Origin: Lactobacillus sp.
GTDB taxonomy: Bacteria; Bacillota; Bacilli; Lactobacillales; Lactobacillaceae
Assembly (NCBI GenBank): GCA_030530865.1
Contig: JAUMUC010000003.1
Coordinates: 105,692-169,691 of the forward strand
Direction of reading: 5' to 3'
Length of the DNA: 64,000 bases
A program made the position numbers and the translations under genes. Shown here piece after piece: positions 8,419 to 18,013 of this stretch. A model generated the notes under the pieces. It did not search any database and had not been told where the DNA came from. It was given only the letters and a program-made list of their open reading frames with translations. The stretch's first letter is position 1. Each line of letters opens with the position of its first letter.

Positions 8419-9354
8419 ATGCGAAAGTTATTTATACTACGTGGCGCACCTGGTTCCGGGAAATCTTCATTTATTGCTCGTCACCACTTATTGCCTTATG
8501 CAATTGGACGAGATACTTTGCGTTTATTACTTGCTGACTTGACCGTTTTTTATGACGAAGATACTGATAAGCTTCGCCAAGTTGCACCTAGATTTGTAAC
8601 TGATGAGATGGAAGCATTACTTGCAAAACTAGTTGAACAAAAAATGTCGAGAGGCGAAACGGTAATTGTTGATGGAACGCATGTCGCTTTTGATGCAATT
8701 ATGCAGTATAAGCCTTTGGCAGAACGCTATCGCTATGAAGTGTTCGTCATCGACTTGATGTTCCGTAATTCATTAGAAGGCCTTTTGAAGCGTAATGAAA
8801 TTCGGATGCAATACGACTGGGTTAAGCCAGAAGTAATTAAAGCAATGTATGGTACATATCAAGCAAATCCTGAAGTGCCAAGCTTCGCCCATAAGATTTT
8901 GCCAATCCAAATGGACAGAGTTTTGCACCAAAAGGAAACGAATCTTGATCATTATCATCATGTGGTGGCAGTTCCAGATGGAGTTGCTGAAGAGGATTTT
9001 CCTCATGTTCATATATCTAATTTCTACTTTTCATTCAATGATAAGTTCAATGAAAAATATGGAACATACCGTAATGTGATTGCTTTAGCCAAGACTGAAA
9101 AAGAAGCGGTTGAAGACTTCAAGATTCCATTCTTTGTATTTAAGTATCACCGCAAGCACTTCTTAATTTCTGCAAAGCCAATCAGAAATGAAATGCTTGA
9201 ACCGGTACATAAGGTAAAAGGAGTTTGGTCATACAAGACTGGACTTTATAATGTAGCGGACTTTATGAAAGATATTCCGGAAAGCAAGAAACCAGTAGTT
9301 CATCAATTTAATTTGAGTAAGCTTGACAAGACAAGATTGCTTTATATTTGGTAA
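8419..9354 (+). CDS. Polynucleotide-kinase-like P-loop protein with unknown C-terminal domain
   Basis: 311 residues. The first ~155 form a P-loop kinase: Walker A RGAPGSGKSS near residues 8-17, then IGRDTLR, which matches the Asp/Arg pair of T4-type 5'-OH polynucleotide kinases (INRDDYR), then VIVDGTH and an Arg-rich lid (RNSLEGLLKRNEIR). The remaining ~150 residues are rich in His, Tyr and Phe and I recognise no domain there. The kinase fold is clear. A nucleic-acid repair substrate is inferred from motif likeness, and a small-molecule kinase is possible. SD AGGAG precedes the ATG, and terminators bound the gene on both sides, so it is monocistronic. Confidence 0.7.
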   Translation: MRKLFILRGAPGSGKSSFIARHHLLPYAIGRDTLRLLLADLTVFYDEDTDKLRQVAPRFVTDEMEALLAKLVEQKMSRGETVIVDGTHVAFDAIMQYKPLAERYRYEVFVIDLMFRNSLEGLLKRNEIRMQYDWVKPEVIKAMYGTYQANPEVPSFAHKILPIQMDRVLHQKETNLDHYHHVVAVPDGVAEEDFPHVHISNFYFSFNDKFNEKYGTYRNVIALAKTEKEAVEDFKIPFFVFKYHRKHFLISAKPIRNEMLEPVHKVKGVWSYKTGLYNVADFMKDIPESKKPVVHQFNLSKLDKTRLLYIW

Positions 9355-9383
9355 AAAGAGTTCACAATAGTGAATTCTTTTTT
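9354..9383 (+). terminator. Rho-independent terminator
   Basis: AAAGAGTTCAC/GTGAATTCTTT stem with a short loop and a T-run directly after the kinase-like gene. Confidence 0.85.
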
Positions 9384-9458
9384 ATTTTGTCGACTTTTCA
9401 ATTTGCAAGAAAACGTGTAAAATTAGTTCTGGACTATTGAAATTAAAGGAGAAATCAC

Positions 9459-10148
9459 ATGGCAAAATTAGTTTTAATCCGTCACGGACAAAGTCAATGG
9501 AACTTGTCAAACCAATTTACTGGTTGGGTTGACCCAAACCTTTCAGAAAAAGGTGAAGAAGAAGCAAAGAACGCAGGTAAGTTAATCAAGGCTAAGGGTA
9601 TCGAATTCGATCAAGCTTACACTTCAGTATTAACTCGTGCTATCAAGACTTTGCACTTTGCTCTTGAATACAGTGACCAACTTTGGGTTCCTGAAACTAA
9701 GTCTTGGAGACTTAACGAACGTCACTACGGTGCACTTCAAGGTTTGAACAAGGCTGACACTGCAGATAAGTACGGTGCAGACCAAGTTCACATTTGGCGT
9801 CGTTCATACGATGTTTTGCCACCAGCAATTCCTGATGACTCAGAATTCAGTCAAGTAAACGACCGTCGTTACGCTATGCTTGATCCACACATCGTTCCTA
9901 AGTGCGAAAACTTAAAGGTATGTTTGGAAAGAGTTATGCCATTCTGGGAAGATCACATTGCTCCTGACTTATTAGCAGGTAAGAATGTAATTATCGCAGC
10001 ACACGGTAACTCATTACGTGCTTTGACTAAGTACATCGAAGGCATTTCAGATGAAGATATCATCAACTTGGAAATGAAGACAGGTCAACCAGTTGTTTAC
10101 GACTTCGATGAAAAGTTAAACGTAGTTAACAAAGAAAAGTTGAGCTAA
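9459..10148 (+). CDS. gpmA: 2,3-bisphosphoglycerate-dependent phosphoglycerate mutase
   Basis: Glycolytic enzyme interconverting 3- and 2-phosphoglycerate in the cytoplasm. 229 residues. RHGQS phospho-His near residue 9, '[13 protein letters not shown]', '[16 protein letters not shown]', and the second His in AHGNSLRAL are all canonical. Codon use is strongly biased to AAG, AAC, TAC, TTC and GGT, as expected for a highly expressed glycolytic gene and unlike the two relatives just upstream. AAAGGAG lies 9 nt before the ATG. Its own terminator follows. Confidence 0.95.
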   Translation: MAKLVLIRHGQSQWNLSNQFTGWVDPNLSEKGEEEAKNAGKLIKAKGIEFDQAYTSVLTRAIKTLHFALEYSDQLWVPETKSWRLNERHYGALQGLNKADTADKYGADQVHIWRRSYDVLPPAIPDDSEFSQVNDRRYAMLDPHIVPKCENLKVCLERVMPFWEDHIAPDLLAGKNVIIAAHGNSLRALTKYIEGISDEDIINLEMKTGQPVVYDFDEKLNVVNKEKLS

Positions 10149-10155
10149 TTTAACT

Positions 10156-10190
10156 AAAAAGACCATCTATCACTTGATAGATGGTTTTTT
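10156..10190 (+). terminator. Rho-independent terminator after gpmA
   Basis: ACCATCTATCA/TGATAGATGGT stem with a CT loop (hairpin 10162-10185) followed by six T. Confidence 0.9.
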
Positions 10191-10309
10191 ATTGTTAAAA
10201 ATATTAACTAATTAATAAGATGCTTAATTTATAGGAACTTGTACTTGATTTTTGATATAATTAGAATTAACTTATTTTAACGATTGAAGTTTGATGCAAA
10301 GGTAAAAAT

Positions 10310-11404
10310 ATGAAAAGCAGACATGAATTAAAAGAAAGACGTGTAGACCTGCACCAAAAAGAATATCGCAAAAAGTCAAAAGGATTAAGATGGTTAATTG
10401 GAATCATCGTTACTGTACTATTGGGTGCACTTGTCTACGCAACATATCTATATTTTGAAGCTAAGTCATCATTTGATTCAGCATTTGACTCTAAAACATC
10501 AGTCAAGATTAGTTCCGATGAATTTAATGGTAAAAAGCCATTTGCTGTTTTGTTAATGGGTACTGATACCGGAGCTTTGGACAGAACTGATAAGGTAGGA
10601 AATACTGATACAATCATCGTAGCGGTTGTAAACCCAAGTAAGAAAAGATATTCTTTAATTTCTATTCCAAGAGATACCATGGCCCAAATGATTGGTGCTG
10701 ATAAATTTACAGCAGAAAAAATCAATGCAGCTTATCCACTTGGTGGAGCGCGCATGTCGATTGATACTGTTTCAAAATTGCTTAATATTCCATTAAAGTA
10801 CTATGTGTTAGTCAACATGGGCGGTATGATGAAGATGATTCGTTATGTTGGTGGTATTAATATTAAGCCAACTTTGAGTTTCGAATACGGCGGATACATC
10901 TTTAATAAAGGTAAGTTAACCCACATGGGTGGTGCTGGAGCATTAGCATATTCAAGAATGCGTCATGATGATCCATTAGGTGATTACGGACGTCAGATTC
11001 GTCAACGTCAAGTAATTAATGCCTTGATTAAGAAGATGTTTGGTATGAATGCAATTACCAACTCTGGCAAGATTTTGAAGTCAGTATCTAAGAACTTGAA
11101 GACAAACTTAACGTTTAATGCCCTTCAAGCCATTGCGGTTAATTACCGTAAGAGCACTAAGTCAGTGAAAAATGATTATCTTCACGGCTATAGTGCAACA
11201 ATTGATGGAGGTAGTTACCAAATTCAATCAACCAAAGAGTTGCAAAGAGTTTCTAACTACATTCGTTCAGAATTAGGTTTGAGCAAGGAAACGATCAATA
11301 ATAATGAGACTTTCCAAAATGCAGAAAACATTGCTAACGGCTTCAGCTTTTCATCAGCTGAAACGCAAGAATATCACATCTATGATTACAGTGGAGGTGA
11401 TTAG
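10310..11404 (+). CDS. LCP (LytR-CpsA-Psr) family protein
   Basis: 364-residue relative of the 2715 gene. Basic N-terminus, one membrane anchor near residues 27-47, then an LCP domain with MGTDTGALDRTDKVGNTDT, SIPRDT and 'RMRHDDPLGDYGRQIRQRQ'. It should act outside the membrane, transferring an undecaprenyl-linked polymer to peptidoglycan. It heads a same-strand cluster (PlsY-like protein, two LTA-synthase-like proteins) with gaps of only 3-21 nt. This suggests the transferred polymer is a glycerol-phosphate type, which is inference. An AAAGG-type ribosome binding site precedes the ATG. Confidence 0.9.
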   Translation: MKSRHELKERRVDLHQKEYRKKSKGLRWLIGIIVTVLLGALVYATYLYFEAKSSFDSAFDSKTSVKISSDEFNGKKPFAVLLMGTDTGALDRTDKVGNTDTIIVAVVNPSKKRYSLISIPRDTMAQMIGADKFTAEKINAAYPLGGARMSIDTVSKLLNIPLKYYVLVNMGGMMKMIRYVGGINIKPTLSFEYGGYIFNKGKLTHMGGAGALAYSRMRHDDPLGDYGRQIRQRQVINALIKKMFGMNAITNSGKILKSVSKNLKTNLTFNALQAIAVNYRKSTKSVKNDYLHGYSATIDGGSYQIQSTKELQRVSNYIRSELGLSKETINNNETFQNAENIANGFSFSSAETQEYHIYDYSGGD

Positions 11405-11407
11405 TTA

Positions 11408-12019
11408 ATGCGTGAAATACTGTCGATAGTTATTGGCTATCTGTTGGGAAGTGTCATGACAGCATACTTGATTGGCCTGTTGATTTTTAAAAAGAATCCA
11501 GCAGAATATGGTTCAGGTAATCCTGGATCAGCTAATGTCGGTGCTGTATTTGGTAAAAAATTTGGAATTTTAACTTGTATAGGTGACTTTATAAAAACAG
11601 CCATTGCACTACTTGTGACATGGCTATTTTTTAGGAACCATGTTCTTTTAGCCTATACAGGGTTTGGATTAGTGCTTGGTCACTGCTTTCCACTTTACTT
11701 TGGCTTCAAAGGAGGTAAGGGAGTAGCGACTTGCGGCTTGTTCTTATTGATATATGATTGGCAAGTGGCAGTTCCTGTTTTATTAGTTGCACTCGCTTTG
11801 ATGTGTGTCTTACAGGATTTAACCATTCCACCAATTTTCTTCATGATCATTTTTACAGTGATCGAATATACGAAAAATCTAGAAGCAGGCTGCATGCTAG
11901 GTTTGATGACTTTAATCATGATCTACAAATTTAGAAACGATATCCTTAATTGGATTATTGGTCAAAATAAACGAGTAGACGTATTGAAGACCATTAAAAG
12001 TAAACTAATCAGAAAATAA
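11408..12019 (+). CDS. PlsY-like glycerol-3-phosphate acyltransferase family protein
   Basis: 203-residue membrane protein of the PlsY family, which acylates glycerol-3-phosphate using acyl-phosphate. The three signature loops are visible: YGSGNPGSANVG (about residue 35), GDFIKTA (usually GDxxKG) and FGFKGGKGVATCG (about residue 98). About five membrane segments. The second loop departs from the usual glycine, so specificity may differ from the housekeeping enzyme. Position between an LCP gene and two LTA-synthase-like genes hints at a role in supplying or modifying a lipid anchor. Starts 3 nt after the LCP stop. Confidence 0.8.
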   Translation: MREILSIVIGYLLGSVMTAYLIGLLIFKKNPAEYGSGNPGSANVGAVFGKKFGILTCIGDFIKTAIALLVTWLFFRNHVLLAYTGFGLVLGHCFPLYFGFKGGKGVATCGLFLLIYDWQVAVPVLLVALALMCVLQDLTIPPIFFMIIFTVIEYTKNLEAGCMLGLMTLIMIYKFRNDILNWIIGQNKRVDVLKTIKSKLIRK

Positions 12020-12040
12020 AAAGGGACGTTTTTTTACAAA

Positions 12041-15025
12041 ATGGAAAATAAGAAACAAAAATCCGTTAATATTATTCAGACAATCTGTATCACCATTGCA
12101 GGGATCTTCTTATTGATCCAAAGATGGGGATTCAACTCTAGTTTCTACAAGAGTTCACATACTTTCTTGAGATTTGCACCATCTATTGCTTTAAGTGCTA
12201 CTTTAGTACTTGTAATGTTGGTATTCGGTGCAGTTTATCGTGACAAGGTGATCTCCTTTAGAGAAGCTCTTAGATATTGGCTTTTATCAGAAGCTACACT
12301 GATTGTGTATTATTTGATCTTGTTTATTAGACATCGTCGATACATTTTGATGTGGAGATTCTGGGGAATCTTTTTCCCAATCTTAACTGGTTCAGCCATT
12401 CTATTGACTGCAATTTTCTTCAGCATGTTCATGCAACCTGTTTTGAAGAAATTCTTGGCATCAGTTACGAATAAGCAAGCCTTTTTAACCTTGAGTGCAG
12501 CTAGTGTATTAGGATTTATTACCTCAGCCGGTACTTTAAATGTCTACTACTCATTCTATGGTTTGTACTTAGTTCTCTTCTTTGCATGGGGAATGTTCTT
12601 AGGTAGATTAACTTTCTCAAAGAAAACTAAGATCTTCTCAGCAATTGGTGGATTAGTAACTTTAGGATTTTTGTCATACGGTGTACCAGCTATTAACGCT
12701 ATTTACTGGATGCAATTGTTATCTGGTAGATCAGGTGGTGAATGGAACCCTAAGTTTTTAGCTAACGTTAGTTCACCATTTATTTTGATCATCTCAGTGT
12801 CTGCTTTCATCGTCTTTTATCAAGTGATTGATTCATTTGAAGTTAAGCATTTAGACTACTTCATGATGGCAATCATTATGATGCAAGCACCTATCTCTGG
12901 TAAGGCTTTGCCAATTCCTATGTTGACAAATTCTTCATTTACCAACAAATTTATTTCAAGCATTATCTTTGCAATTTTGCTATGGGTTCCTTGGTTCGTA
13001 GTTGAAAAATACTTCTTCAAACTAAAATTTGTTAAAAATGCTTTAGATTACGTTGATCAATTCAATACTCTTCCAGCTTTAATTGAAGACTGCTGGAATA
13101 GAATTGTTGCCTTTACCATTAGACATCGTTTGGTCATCTTGACTTGGATTTGGTTCTACATCATCAGTTTTGCATCATTCTTGATTGTATCTGATAACAT
13201 GAGAATTCAAGCAAGTACAGCTGCTAACATCAATGCTATTGTTTACTTATTGGGAACTCACTTCTTCTCAATGGTCTTAACCACCATTTTTGCTTATGCA
13301 TTATTTGCGGTCTTTTACTTCATTACTACTCGTTACTGGACAAGCAACGTGTTAGTTTCAATTATTGTTATCGGTTGGGCTGTAGCCAACAAGATCAAGT
13401 TGACTTTACGTGGTGAACCAATTTACCCAACTGAAATTAGTGAAGCAGCTAACTTTAAGACTTTAGCACCAATGGTTGGTGGTAAGACCTTAACAATTGT
13501 TGGTATTAGTTTATTAGTAGTTATCGCAATTTTGATCTTCCTTGAAATCAAGTTTAAAGTTAAGAAGACTGGAAATTGGAAGCGTCGTGGAATTTGGGCA
13601 TTATTGAGTTTGCTTTTATTCATGACACCATTGAGATTCAACCACACTGGTACACTTATCTATCGTTTGAGTAAGGCCTTTGATAACCGTCAAAGTTTCA
13701 GAAACCCTGAACGTGATATTCAATTGAACGGTCCTTTATTGAACACACTTAACTATATTGACTTGAAGGTGATGAACCATCCAGACAACTATAGTGAAAG
13801 CTCAGTTAAGGAAGTAATTAATAAGTATCAAAAGGTTGCCGATGAAATTAACAAGCACAGAAAGTACAACATTGGCGATCAAACAATTGTCTTCAACTTA
13901 AGTGAAAGTTTCATCGATCCATACACAGTTCCAACTGTGAAGATTTCAGGAAAAGATGCTATTAAGTACATTCACTCATTGAAGAAAACCACTACTTACG
14001 GTTCAATGCTTTCTGCTGGTTATGGTGGTGGTACTGCTAACATGGAATGGGAAAGTTTGACTGGATTGAACATGGGACTATTTGCCTCATCTTCATTAAC
14101 TCCATATGTTCAAATTGTTCCATCTCACAAGTTCTTCCCAACTATTGGTATGAACTTTACTTACAAGTCAGCAATCCACCCATTTATTGGTACTTATTAC
14201 TCAAGAATCGAAAACTACAACAGATTTAAGTTCAACAAGTTTGAATACTTAGGTTCTAAGTACACAATTATCGATCAAAAGAAACTTGGTAAGTCATCAT
14301 ACAATTCTGACTTCACCACTTATGCAAATGGTTTGAAACAAATTAATGCTCGTCAAGGCGGACAATTTATCAATTTAATTTCTATCCAAAACCATATGCC
14401 ATTTAACAACTGGTACCCTAACAACGAATACATGGGTAAGGTATCTGGTGAATTGTTGCAAACTTCAGCTGATAAGACACAATTCGCTACATACGTAAAG
14501 GGTACTAAGTATACTGATGAAGCGGTTAAAGGCTTTATTGAAAAGATTAATAAGATCAATAAGCCAATCACTGTAGTCTTCTATGGTGACCACTACCCAT
14601 CAATCATCAACCAAAGTCATACTGCACAATACCCAATTCAAATGCACTCTACTTTGTACTTCATATACTCAAACAAGTATGCACGTGAACATGGTGCAAA
14701 GGCTAAGCTATCAGCTAAGTCTTCAAATTACGTAAACACTTCAGACTTCATTGCAATGTTGCTTGAACAAACAAATAGTAAAGTTACTCCATATGAAGCA
14801 TTATTAACAGAAATTCATAAGGAACTTCCTGCTATTACTATTAACTATGAAGGCGATGATGGTTATGAATTAGTAAACCAAAAGACTGGTGAAAAGGTTG
14901 ATCCTAAGACTTTGACTAATTCACAACAAGCTTTATTGAAGGATTACGAAATGGTGCAATATGACATCACTGCTGGGGATGCGTATGTCTTGAAGACAAA
15001 CCAATTCTATGGAAAGAATGAATAA
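12041..15025 (+). CDS. LTA-synthase-like sulfatase-fold membrane protein (copy 1)
   Basis: 994 residues, about 50% longer than classical LtaS. The N-terminal ~560 residues contain a dozen or more membrane segments in two blocks (about 10-330 and 365-560). An extracellular alkaline-phosphatase/sulfatase domain follows. Catalytic landmarks: NLSESFIDP near residue 619 (metal site), GGGTANMEWESLTG with the putative nucleophile Thr near 665, and FYGDHYPS near 846. The family transfers glycerol-phosphate from phosphatidylglycerol to a glycolipid or glycan. Codons are strongly biased to AAG/AAC/TTC/TAC, suggesting high expression. A closely similar copy follows after 10 nt. Confidence 0.85.
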   Translation: MENKKQKSVNIIQTICITIAGIFLLIQRWGFNSSFYKSSHTFLRFAPSIALSATLVLVMLVFGAVYRDKVISFREALRYWLLSEATLIVYYLILFIRHRRYILMWRFWGIFFPILTGSAILLTAIFFSMFMQPVLKKFLASVTNKQAFLTLSAASVLGFITSAGTLNVYYSFYGLYLVLFFAWGMFLGRLTFSKKTKIFSAIGGLVTLGFLSYGVPAINAIYWMQLLSGRSGGEWNPKFLANVSSPFILIISVSAFIVFYQVIDSFEVKHLDYFMMAIIMMQAPISGKALPIPMLTNSSFTNKFISSIIFAILLWVPWFVVEKYFFKLKFVKNALDYVDQFNTLPALIEDCWNRIVAFTIRHRLVILTWIWFYIISFASFLIVSDNMRIQASTAANINAIVYLLGTHFFSMVLTTIFAYALFAVFYFITTRYWTSNVLVSIIVIGWAVANKIKLTLRGEPIYPTEISEAANFKTLAPMVGGKTLTIVGISLLVVIAILIFLEIKFKVKKTGNWKRRGIWALLSLLLFMTPLRFNHTGTLIYRLSKAFDNRQSFRNPERDIQLNGPLLNTLNYIDLKVMNHPDNYSESSVKEVINKYQKVADEINKHRKYNIGDQTIVFNLSESFIDPYTVPTVKISGKDAIKYIHSLKKTTTYGSMLSAGYGGGTANMEWESLTGLNMGLFASSSLTPYVQIVPSHKFFPTIGMNFTYKSAIHPFIGTYYSRIENYNRFKFNKFEYLGSKYTIIDQKKLGKSSYNSDFTTYANGLKQINARQGGQFINLISIQNHMPFNNWYPNNEYMGKVSGELLQTSADKTQFATYVKGTKYTDEAVKGFIEKINKINKPITVVFYGDHYPSIINQSHTAQYPIQMHSTLYFIYSNKYAREHGAKAKLSAKSSNYVNTSDFIAMLLEQTNSKVTPYEALLTEIHKELPAITINYEGDDGYELVNQKTGEKVDPKTLTNSQQALLKDYEMVQYDITAGDAYVLKTNQFYGKNE

Positions 15026-15035
15026 ATAAAGAAAT

Positions 15036-18002
15036 TTGGAAAACAAAAATAATAAATTCAATTTAATAAAACTACTTGGCCTGTCTTTGACAGGCTTTGT
15101 AGTTTTATTGCAAAGATTTGATTACGGACAATATGCAGGAGATAATTCTCCACTTCTTTTGAAATATGCTCCAAATATGATTAAAAGTATTTTAGTCATA
15201 TTTATCATGCTGATTTTTGGAGCCGTTTATCGTAAATACGATAAAACTTTTGGAATTACCATTAGATACTGGCTTTTTACGATTGTGATTTTGTTTCTAT
15301 ATAACGTACTTTATGTCTGCGAAGATGTTTCCAGATTAAATCTATGGAACATTTGGGGCATAGTTTTTCCCTTATTGTCAGGAAGCTCGGTGATTTTTTC
15401 TGCCATTTGTTTTAGTTTATTATTTAAGACAAATATACAGACTTTAATTGAACAATGGTCTCTTAAAAAGTCCTTTATCATCCTATTAACGTTGACGATA
15501 ATTGCATTTATCACTTCAACTGGAATTAACGAATTGACATATCCAATTGAAATTGTGATCTTGATTTTGTTCTTTGCATGGGGAATGTTTCTAGAAAAGA
15601 TTGATTTCAATAAAAAGCAGGTAATTATTGCAACCATTAGCTTAATTCTGCTTTACTTTATTGCAGTGTACGGACAAGATCTATTCATCAATATCAATAA
15701 CGTTCAAGGCCAAACTGGTAATTGGAATGCTAACTTTTTAATTGGCATAACATCTCCAGTAACAATATTGATGTCAATTTGCTTATTTGTGATGGTTAAT
15801 GGCTTTATCAAAACATTAGGTGATAAGCATTTAGAATTTATCATGATAGCAGCTATTTTAGCTCAAGCACCCAATTCTTCTGATGCGTTACCATCTTTTG
15901 GATTTACTAAAATCGAATTAATAAATCGCATTACTAGTTCAGCAATCTTTTTGATTGCGTTATGGTGCTTGTGGTTCCAAGTTGAATTGCGATTTGACAA
16001 TTTGAAGTTTGTTAAAAGGGTAGTTAGCTTTTTTGACAGCTTTGATAAAGTTTCAGATTTAGTAGTTGCCCTTTGGAGGCAAACTCTTGGCTTTATTAAA
16101 AAGTATCGTTTTATTTTATTTAACTGGCTATGGTACTGGTTACTAGGCTTGATTAGTTTCTTCATTGTTTCAAATAACTTAAAAGTTCACTGGGGATTAG
16201 GCTCAGATTCTGATCTGTTGCCACAATTATTCGGTAGTAGATTTTTATTGCTAGTTTTAACCGCAATCTTCATTTATGCCTTTTTCGCAATTTGGTACTT
16301 CCTAACTAATCGCTATTGGGTAAGTAATATTATTACTACTGCGGTAGTTATTTCCTGGGCAATAGCAAATAAGATTAAGCTGAACTTACGTAGTGAACCA
16401 ATTTATCCATCTGAACTTAGCAAAATTGTTAACATTAAATCATTAGCTTCAATGGTTGGCTTTGGTACAATCGCTTTAGTTCTGATTGCGATAATGGTGT
16501 TGATCATTCTTGCTATCTATTTAGAAAGAAAATATCCAATTAAAGGCCAAAGTGTTAGACACCGAAGCATTTGGGCACTACTAAGTGTTGCTTTATTCTT
16601 CACGCCTTTGCAATTCAATCATGAAGATTCGATTATTGGAAAGATTAATCGTGCCTTCAACAATTCTCGGCCGTCATTTTTAAATCCAGTAATGGATGTG
16701 CAATTATCTGGACCAATCATTAATACTTTGAATTATGTTGATATCAGTAAGGTTATGGCGACAGATAGCGACTATAGTAAGTCTGCTATCAAAGCAATTG
16801 AAAATAAATATACTGATGTTGCTAATGAAATTAATCAAGGCAGAAAGAATAATCTCAAAAATCAAACTATCATGTTTAATTTGAGTGAAAGCTTTATTGA
16901 TCCTAGTTCAGTACCTGGAATTGATATTGAAGGTAATGATCCAATCAAATATATTCACTCATTAGCTGATAAAAACACGTATGGCACAATGCTTTCAGCT
17001 GGATATGGCGGTGGTACTGCTAACATGGAATGGGAAAGCTTGACTGGATTTAATATGGGATTCTTCAATTCTTCAGTGACACCTTATACTCAAATTGTGC
17101 CATCACATTCATTTTTCCCAACGATTGGGATGAGCTTTACTTATAAATCAGCTATTCATCCATACATTGGGACTTACTATTCAAGAGTGGAAGATTATCG
17201 CCGATTCAAGTTTAATAAATTTGTTTACCTAGGCTCTAAATACAAGATTATTGATCAAAGAAAGTTAGGTAATTCTAACTATAATTCTGACTTTACAGCC
17301 TATGCTAATGGCTTGAAACAAATTAATGCTCGTCAGGGTGGACAGTTTATTAATTTAATTTCAATGCAAAATCACATGCCTTATAACGACTGGTATCCAA
17401 ATAATGAATATATGGGACACGTATCAGGCGACTTATTAGAAACTGATGCTGAAAAGAGTCAGGTTGCAACATATGTCAAGGGTGTTCAGTACACTGATGA
17501 AGCTGTTAAAGGATTTATCAAAAAGATTGATAAGATTAAGAAGCCAATTACAGTTGTCTTTTATGGAGACCACTATCCAGGCATTATCAATCAACAACAT
17601 ATTTCAGAATATCCAATTAAATTGCACTCAACGTTATATTTCATTTATTCTAATAAATATGCTCGTAAGCATGGTGCAGTGCAGAAATTGGATCACAATA
17701 CCAATTTTGTGAATACTTCTGATTTCATTGCCATGATGTTAGAACAAACTAACAGCAAAGTTACGCCATACGAAGCACTTTTGACCAAAGTTCATAATGA
17801 ATTGCCAGCAATTACGATTAATTATGATGGCAAGAATGGTTACGAACTAATTGATCAAAATACTGGCGAAAAAGTTGACCGAAGTTCTTTAAATGATGAC
17901 CAAAAGGCATTAATTAAAGACTATGAAATGGTACAATATGATATATCAGCCGGAAAAGCCTATAGTTTGAACAATAGTGCATTTTACGGAATTAAATTTT
18001 AG
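15036..18002 (+). CDS. LTA-synthase-like sulfatase-fold membrane protein (copy 2)
   Basis: 988 residues, colinear with copy 1 over the full length. TTG start chosen because the next residues (ENKNNK) align with the copy 1 start (ENKKQK); there is no strong Shine-Dalgarno, so coupling to copy 1 is likely. NLSESFIDP, GGGTANMEWESLTG (Thr near 661) and FYGDHYPG are intact. The catalytic domain is far more conserved between copies than the membrane part. Unlike copy 1, it uses AT-rich codons (AAA, AAT, TTT), implying lower expression or different age. Likely function is glycerol-phosphate polymer synthesis or decoration. Confidence 0.85.
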   Translation: MENKNNKFNLIKLLGLSLTGFVVLLQRFDYGQYAGDNSPLLLKYAPNMIKSILVIFIMLIFGAVYRKYDKTFGITIRYWLFTIVILFLYNVLYVCEDVSRLNLWNIWGIVFPLLSGSSVIFSAICFSLLFKTNIQTLIEQWSLKKSFIILLTLTIIAFITSTGINELTYPIEIVILILFFAWGMFLEKIDFNKKQVIIATISLILLYFIAVYGQDLFININNVQGQTGNWNANFLIGITSPVTILMSICLFVMVNGFIKTLGDKHLEFIMIAAILAQAPNSSDALPSFGFTKIELINRITSSAIFLIALWCLWFQVELRFDNLKFVKRVVSFFDSFDKVSDLVVALWRQTLGFIKKYRFILFNWLWYWLLGLISFFIVSNNLKVHWGLGSDSDLLPQLFGSRFLLLVLTAIFIYAFFAIWYFLTNRYWVSNIITTAVVISWAIANKIKLNLRSEPIYPSELSKIVNIKSLASMVGFGTIALVLIAIMVLIILAIYLERKYPIKGQSVRHRSIWALLSVALFFTPLQFNHEDSIIGKINRAFNNSRPSFLNPVMDVQLSGPIINTLNYVDISKVMATDSDYSKSAIKAIENKYTDVANEINQGRKNNLKNQTIMFNLSESFIDPSSVPGIDIEGNDPIKYIHSLADKNTYGTMLSAGYGGGTANMEWESLTGFNMGFFNSSVTPYTQIVPSHSFFPTIGMSFTYKSAIHPYIGTYYSRVEDYRRFKFNKFVYLGSKYKIIDQRKLGNSNYNSDFTAYANGLKQINARQGGQFINLISMQNHMPYNDWYPNNEYMGHVSGDLLETDAEKSQVATYVKGVQYTDEAVKGFIKKIDKIKKPITVVFYGDHYPGIINQQHISEYPIKLHSTLYFIYSNKYARKHGAVQKLDHNTNFVNTSDFIAMMLEQTNSKVTPYEALLTKVHNELPAITINYDGKNGYELIDQNTGEKVDRSSLNDDQKALIKDYEMVQYDISAGKAYSLNNSAFYGIKF

Positions 18003-18013
18003 GAGGAAACATA

